This document shows positions 58,627 through 64,000 of a DNA stretch of 64,000 bases, one piece after another. The translations under genes were made by a program, and so were the position numbers. Location of the stretch: assembly GCA_035772735.1 (NCBI GenBank), contig JASDFA010000010.1, positions 154,506,501 to 154,570,500 on the forward strand. Reading direction: 5' to 3'. The DNA is from Datura wrightii (lineage: Eukaryota; Streptophyta; Magnoliopsida; Solanales; Solanaceae). The notes under the pieces are model-generated. The model had not been told where the DNA came from. It ran no database searches and saw nothing but the letters and a program-made list of their open reading frames with translations. How positions within the stretch are numbered: position 1 is the first letter of the stretch; each line of letters starts with the position of its first letter.

Positions 58627-61288
58627 TCCTCCCGCCCTTAGGAACATTCATCCTCGAATGTCATTCTCAAGTTTAAAGGAGTTAACTCTCTTAGCCGAGG
58701 TTAGAAAAATTTTAGTACAGTCTCCTCTGTAACATGGACTATCCGGAAACTTGAACCGTAGAAAAGCCCAATATAGGCCCCTCGCAGGACGCTACAAATA
58801 GCTATTTCATCGTACAAAGGTAGCCGGCTAAATAGTACTGATAGCATAAGCAATAACATAGCAGCTGAATAATAACATCACCTAGATTGTATAATTTGAA
58901 TTAGTCCTAGAACAAGTGCAGATATCTAGACCTTATGTCATCCTCAGTTTCCCAGGTCGTTTCTTCCTTATCCCCGTTCCTCTACCATATTTTAACAGCA
59001 ACCACACCTGTAGTCCTTAACCTGCGAACCTGTCGATTGGGCTCGGTGACTGGTTCCTCTTCGTAAGCTAGCTTCTCAATAACCTGAACGTACTTAACTG
59101 GAGCAACGTGGGACGAGTCACCTTTGCCCTTCTGCATCATCGATATGTGAAAGTTGAATGAACCAGTTCTAGCTCTGGAGGCAATTCTAGCTCATATGCC
59201 ATCTTGCCTGTCCTCCGAAGGATAAGATGAGGGTCAGTGAATCTAAAGCTAAACTTGCCCTTTTTACCAACTCTCGTAATGCCCTGCGTTAGTGAAATTT
59301 ATCCAGCCACTACTTCAATTCCTAACTGCCTAGGCCATCCGTTAGGGTAAAACTTTTGATGACCCTAGGCTGTCAGTACCCCTTTTTCCTGATAAGTTTG
59401 ACTTTTTTCGTCCGCCTGTTATAATATACCCTGGTTTGATTACCTCTAATTTATCTGCTTTAAGTCATCCTCTAGGGAACTTTCACTTCCACTCATAATA
59501 GATTCCTGACATCTAAGTTGTGTGCTCTGCTTAGCCATTTGTTTGTGCATGAGAAGTCGTACTTAAATTGACATGTGTCCCAATCTACTCTGACACCTTT
59601 TCTAGAACTTAGTTGTCAATTACACTTCTCTATCATACTTTATTAGGTACTTGGACTCCACACAATCCAGCTACTTCTTGAATATTTAACTCGGCATAAG
59701 CTTTAGCTACAACATAATTTCATCTGGCGAGACATGAATTAATCTCATTGCCTTTCTATACTAACTTAAATGAGGTTAAGTTACACCTGGTATGAGATAA
59801 CCTTGTAACTGTATTCATGTCAATTACTCTCCACTCCCTTGCATGCACGACCATCTCCTCTATTGGCCTGCTCAATTCCTGTTATCCCGTCTCCTCGGGC
59901 TAATCACCGGAGCTCTATGCTGCGGTTCAATGATATTTTTTGTATCAGTAGGTCTCTCTTTTTGACCTGTTGCGCTTTCATTAAACTCTGGGTGGAGAGA
60001 GTAACGGACATGTGCACCTTGGCTATAGTCTGCTAACAAAGTCCTGTCACCTTTGGAACTCATAGTCGACTTCTGGGTCTCATAACTCTATCCCTTATTA
60101 TCTTGGGGGCCAATAACTTCCTACTGACCTTGTCTCTAGGTTGTACTAGGTTAAAGTCTCTGTGTCGACACTCTTTTACCTTCTCAACTGGAGGGGATGT
60201 TGCAACACACACACTAGCCTGATATTTAGTTCTTGACATTCGATAATGGTCCTATGCTCTATCAATCTGGAGGTGATTCTGGTTTCCCCCAAAATTACTT
60301 TTATTAGACAGAACTTTGGGGTTCGTAGCTTCTACCTCATATTGTCAAAAGATATTACTAACCAAGTCTACCGACCTCTATTCTTTCTGAATCGCACTTG
60401 GGCCTACTTCGTCCATATGATCTCTCTCTGTCCTTCGACATAACAACTAAGCCCACAATCATTACCTTACAAATATGCTCTACCGTCATTAGCATATTGC
60501 TTCGAAGTTAGCCTATTTCTAACCTGAACCTTACTATTACTGGGGTCTATTGCTGATAGACTCCCTTACACGCGCTCGAGTGCTACTGGAAACCTTGTTC
60601 GCCCTCCTGGTTTACTACTATGAGGGTCTAAGTAACTTTGTAAACGTTAGGGGTCTTAACCACGTTTTAACCTTTCTCGAAGTCAACAGTTTTGGCCTTC
60701 ATTTACTCTATATTTTGGGCAACATGGCATTGCTACCTTCACTTACTGTTATACTTACACGATCCCTTGTATGTTTCAGGTGGTTCAACCTTAACTTTTA
60801 CACCTGTCTAATTATACATATCTAGTAGATAATTCAATTCATATGTATACCATACTCCTGACCTCCTATTTTGAGGTTGTAGGGAGAACTGGGGACGGTG
60901 CTGCCATATCTATTATCTTGTGAAATTCCTGGTATCCTGGAAAGATGTTGGGGAGGTTATAAGACACCTACTTCTGTCCCTAGACTAATTGTCCCCTAAC
61001 TGTAGCACTTCATTGGCACCCTCTCTTGCTGTTGTAGCTGACTTGCGACTAACTGAAGTCTGTACCATATTAGACGTTATCCTAGATAGAGCAATAATGA
61101 AAACTTAGGGACTCATCCAAATACAACTTGGCTCATTAGCACGATTTGAGAAGAAGAAAGGGTAACCATACTATCATGCCTCATACCCTCCTGCTTATAG
61201 AATGTGGTGCACAACACATTTATAAGCAAGAATCTACAAGACACGGCTTGCAGACTCCCTAGGACACGAACTGCTCTGATGCCAAGTT
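58627..61288 (-). pseudogene. Internal region of the nested gypsy with integrase chromodomain end
   Basis: The minus strand at about 59290-58905 reads GKKGKFSFRFTDPHLILRRT, YELELPPELELVHSTFHISM, VAPVKYVQVIEKLAYEEEPV, RQVRRLRTTGVVAVKIWWRN and EETTWETEDDIRSRYLHLF. This is the C-terminal end of a chromovirus integrase with its chromodomain, which guides insertion to chromatin. Gag, protease, RT and the integrase core are gone: 59340-61260 gives no recognisable domain. A leader like that of the plus-strand gypsy (CCACATTCTATA, CTGCAAGCCGTG) follows the primer site at 61284-61273. Confidence 0.8.
61273..61284 (-). other. Primer binding site of the nested gypsy
   Basis: TGGCATCAGAGC on the minus strand, five bases from the LTR end. 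Confidence 0.8.
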
Positions 61289-61391
61289 TGTCACGCCCCA
61301 CCTTGGGAGGCATGACTGCACGTTTCTGGATGGATCTATGCATGTTTAGTGCATGCCTGCAACTAAACTCAAGAAAACAACGAGCTATACC
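61289..61391 (-). repeat. Truncated 5' LTR of the nested gypsy
   Basis: Only the last 103 bases of the LTR remain, matching 55357-55459 closely. It stops abruptly at copia B reverse transcriptase sequence near 61390. Confidence 0.85.
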
Positions 61392-64000
61392 TTGGACACT
61401 ATAGGAAATATCTGGCTTTGTCATATTTAGATAGAGCAACTTTCCTATCAATTTCTAATATGCTATTTGATCTGTTAATGGATCTTCGTTAACCTTTTGA
61501 CTTTGGATAGATAATCATCATATTGTTTGGAAATCAACTTTACATTAGTATCTGTAGGAGATCTTGTTGGCTTTGAAGCTGATATTCCTACCTTAGATAT
61601 CAATTCAAGTGCATACTTCATTTTGAAAAGACTGTTGTAGAGCTTTTTTGGTTTCTTTAATCAGTGTCAATCTACTCCCTGCAATTAGCAAATCATCCAC
61701 ATATACTAGTATGATAGTTGTTCCTTTACTAGATTCCTGAAAAACAAAGAGTAATCATTCTGGCTTTGCTTAAACCTCAACTTCAGTAGTGCTTCAGTCA
61801 GCTTGTGATTCCATTGTCTTGGAGCCTGTTTAAGGCTATATAATGATTTTACCAGCCTACATACCTTCTCCCCCTGACTGGAGAAACCTTGAGGAAGATT
61901 CATATATATTTCTTCCTCTATATCTCCTTGAAGAAAAGCATTATACACATCCATTTGATGGATATCCCTTCCTTTTAGCTGTAACCTTTAGCCATTAGCC
62001 TAGCTTTATACCTCTCAACTTCTCTTGTGGATTTGTATTTAATCTTGTATATCTGCTTACACCCTATAGGTACCTTGCTAGGTGGTAAATCTGTTATCTC
62101 CCATGTCTTGTTGCCTTTTAAAGCTTGAATTTCTGTCTGCATAGCTTCTATCCACTTGGGATCTTTTATAGCTTCTGTATAGATATTTGGCTCTAGTAAA
62201 GAAGAGGTTGCAGAAATATATTTTTGGTAGGGTACAGACAGATGATTATATCTAATATAGTTACACATTAGATAATCTATATCTTCAGTAATGTTTAAAG
62301 ATACAAAATTTTTCATCCATACAGGAGGCTGAGTATTTCTTTATGACCTTCTAGTCTCAACAGTAGGTTGCATATGCATTGGAGTTACAGTAGGATTAGC
62401 AGTAGGATGAGACATATCTCCTGAAAAATTGATAGTAGTATTTTCTACGGTATTTCTCACTTCAACAGGTAAAGCAGTTGTTATTGTCTACTGAGCGTTG
62501 GCTGAAGAATTTGGTACATATGCTTGATGATATTGGCCAGTATAGTGATCTACCATCACATCATTATTTTGTAGGCAATACACAAATAGTGGCTGATGGG
62601 TTGTAGCTTTTATAGTATGAAATTGAAAAACATCTTCTCTGAATATAGTGTCTCTGCTAACAAAAAAAGTTTTGGAATTGAAGTCATACAGAATATATCC
62701 TTTCTGAGTCTTTGAGTATCCCATGTGTATAGCAGCCCCTTGATCTAGGCATCATTTTATCTGACTCAGTCTGTACTTTTGCCAAACATAAGCATCCCAA
62801 TGTCCTTAAATGGGACATTACTGGTTTCTGCCCATACAACCTCTCATAAGGTAACTTGTTGTTGATAACCATACTTTGCATTCTGTTAATCAAATATACA
62901 CTTGATAACACACATAATCCCCAAAACTTCAAAGGTATTCTTCCTTGAATCCTCAAAGCTCTTGTAACTTCCAAAACATGCCTGTATTTTTTCTCAGCCA
63001 CCCCATTCTGCTGAGGTGTATAAGGGCAAGACTTTTGGTATATTATTCCTAGTTGTTTAAATAACTTCTCACATGCAGAATTTACAAACTCTGTCCCATT
63101 ATATTTTTTTCTATCCCATTATATGATCTTATTACTTTCACTATTTTATTGAACTTTGTCTTGACAAATATAAGGAACTGTTATAGAGATACACAAACAT
63201 CTAATTTATTCCTTAACAAAAATAACCAAGTCATTCTAGTAAAATCATCCACCAGAGTGAGAAAGTATTTATTTCCATCAATAGTAAGTGTCTTGTATGG
63301 ACCCCAAACATCAACATGTATCAACTAAAAACTACAAGAACTTTGGATACTATTACTAGGAAAGACTAGTCTAGTCTATTTAGCAAAAGGACAGACAGTG
63401 CATTTGTCTACTATATTGCTGACTTGTTGCAACAAACTATTTAGGACTCTAGCTGATACATGCCCTAGTCGTTTATGCCAAAGTTCCACATCCAGCTTGT
63501 TTGTAGTCTTCTGAGCTTCAGCTTCATCCTTTACTGCAAATGAAGATGCCTCTACTCATCCTCCTATCAACTACTTTAGAAGTAGGTACCATCCACCTTC
63601 TTCCTTACCAATCTCCCTCACCTTACCACTGTAAAGCTCCTGTTGTGTTATTTTCCTCCGATGTACTAGTTATGTTTGCATAGTCCTCATATCCAAACCT
63701 GGTTCCATTTCTAAGCATGTGAAGAATTTTATCATTCTGACTTTTTGTGAATGTGCATCCTTGTAATTGCTAGCATAAGTTTCTAGTTCCCTTGCAGGTG
63801 CAGTTTCAACTTCCTTTCCTTTTTCCAATATTGGAAGATTAGTGTTGAGTCCATAAGAGAAGTTTTGAGTATGAGATAAACCATTCTTCTTGTGGTCATG
63901 TTTATTTATGACATTGTAGGATACACCATTGCTATTTCCAAAGGATTTTTTCTTTGATTTGAAATATGGTGGATATCCTACCAGTTTGTAGCAACTTTCT
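61391..64000 (-). pseudogene. Copia B pol remnant: gag_pre-integrase, integrase, reverse transcriptase
   Basis: Minus-strand order from the window edge: protease/pre-integrase region (64000-63550), HHCC zinc region (about 63500-63380; LWHKRLGHVSARVLNSLLQQ, DKCTVCPFAK), integrase core (63370-62990; WLFLLRNK, NGTEFVNSACEKLF, PYTPQQNGVAEKKYRHVLE), integrase end (63001-62684), linker, then RT (62316-61391) with GCKQIYKIKYKS, MDVYNAFLQGDIEEEIYMN, LYSLKQAPRQW, YVDDLL (YVDDL at 61703-61689) and LIGKLLYLNMTKPDIS. A few stops and frameshifts break it, but it is the best-preserved pol here. It continues beyond 64000 and is cut at 61390. Confidence 0.85.

Noticed and set aside
59340..61270. Several 60-90 codon plus-strand frames
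   Set aside because: No recognisable domain, not conserved in the sister element, and in the antisense direction to the nested gypsy.

Overview
This window is plant nuclear DNA, very probably from a Solanaceae species (tomato, tobacco, pepper or wolfberry relatives). The evidence is the intron-containing, LeMAN4-like endo-beta-mannanase genes and the mix of Ty1-copia (SIRE/Maximus-type and others), Ty3-gypsy (chromodomain type and a type with the GCCGTTGCCGGGGAC primer site), Helitron-like and MITE sequences. I cannot fix the genus. No bacterial or organellar genes, rRNA, tRNA or CRISPR array were seen.

Only two loci look like intact host genes. Both are on the minus strand and encode secreted GH5 endo-1,4-beta-mannanases: copy 1 (25478-27173, 449 aa) and copy 2 (42985-45007, 440 aa). 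Each has five exons, canonical GT-AG introns, a signal peptide, both catalytic glutamates and a conserved TATA box. They sit in a direct segmental duplication of about 5.4 kb (25191-30585 and 42670-48065) that also carries about 3 kb of shared upstream DNA with two palindromic elements. Copy 1 has expanded a His-rich heptapeptide repeat at its C terminus; copy 2 has a much longer intron 1.

Layout from left to right. 1-4480: AT-rich, microsatellite-laden Helitron-like DNA with a typical Helitron 3' end at 4479, a foldback element and an orphan exon-like segment. 4751-8162: copia LTR, primer site and decayed gag, then a gypsy LTR fragment. 8326-9132: a long-TIR element with an 8-bp target duplication. 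11801-18576: a decayed copia element with both LTRs, split by a solo gypsy LTR. 20430-21740: a LINE-type RNase H remnant cut by two MITEs. 22555-24840: gypsy LTR, primer site and gag start. 25191-30585: mannanase copy 1. 30586-42669: a 5'-truncated SIRE-type copia element carrying three inserted LTRs, two of them with perfect 5-bp target duplications. 42670-48065: mannanase copy 2. 48100-64000: a deep nest in which copia A contains copia B, which contains a plus-strand gypsy, which contains a minus-strand gypsy, ending in a deletion junction at about 61390.

The retroelement genes are all broken. The most unusual recurring pattern is that LTRs of several families carry a block of GC-rich or CpG-rich short imperfect repeats (such as CGCGCCA) just upstream of the LTR TATA box, in both orientations. 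This suggests a shared U3 design. Reading was by eye, so boundaries without target duplications are approximate and no identity percentages are given.
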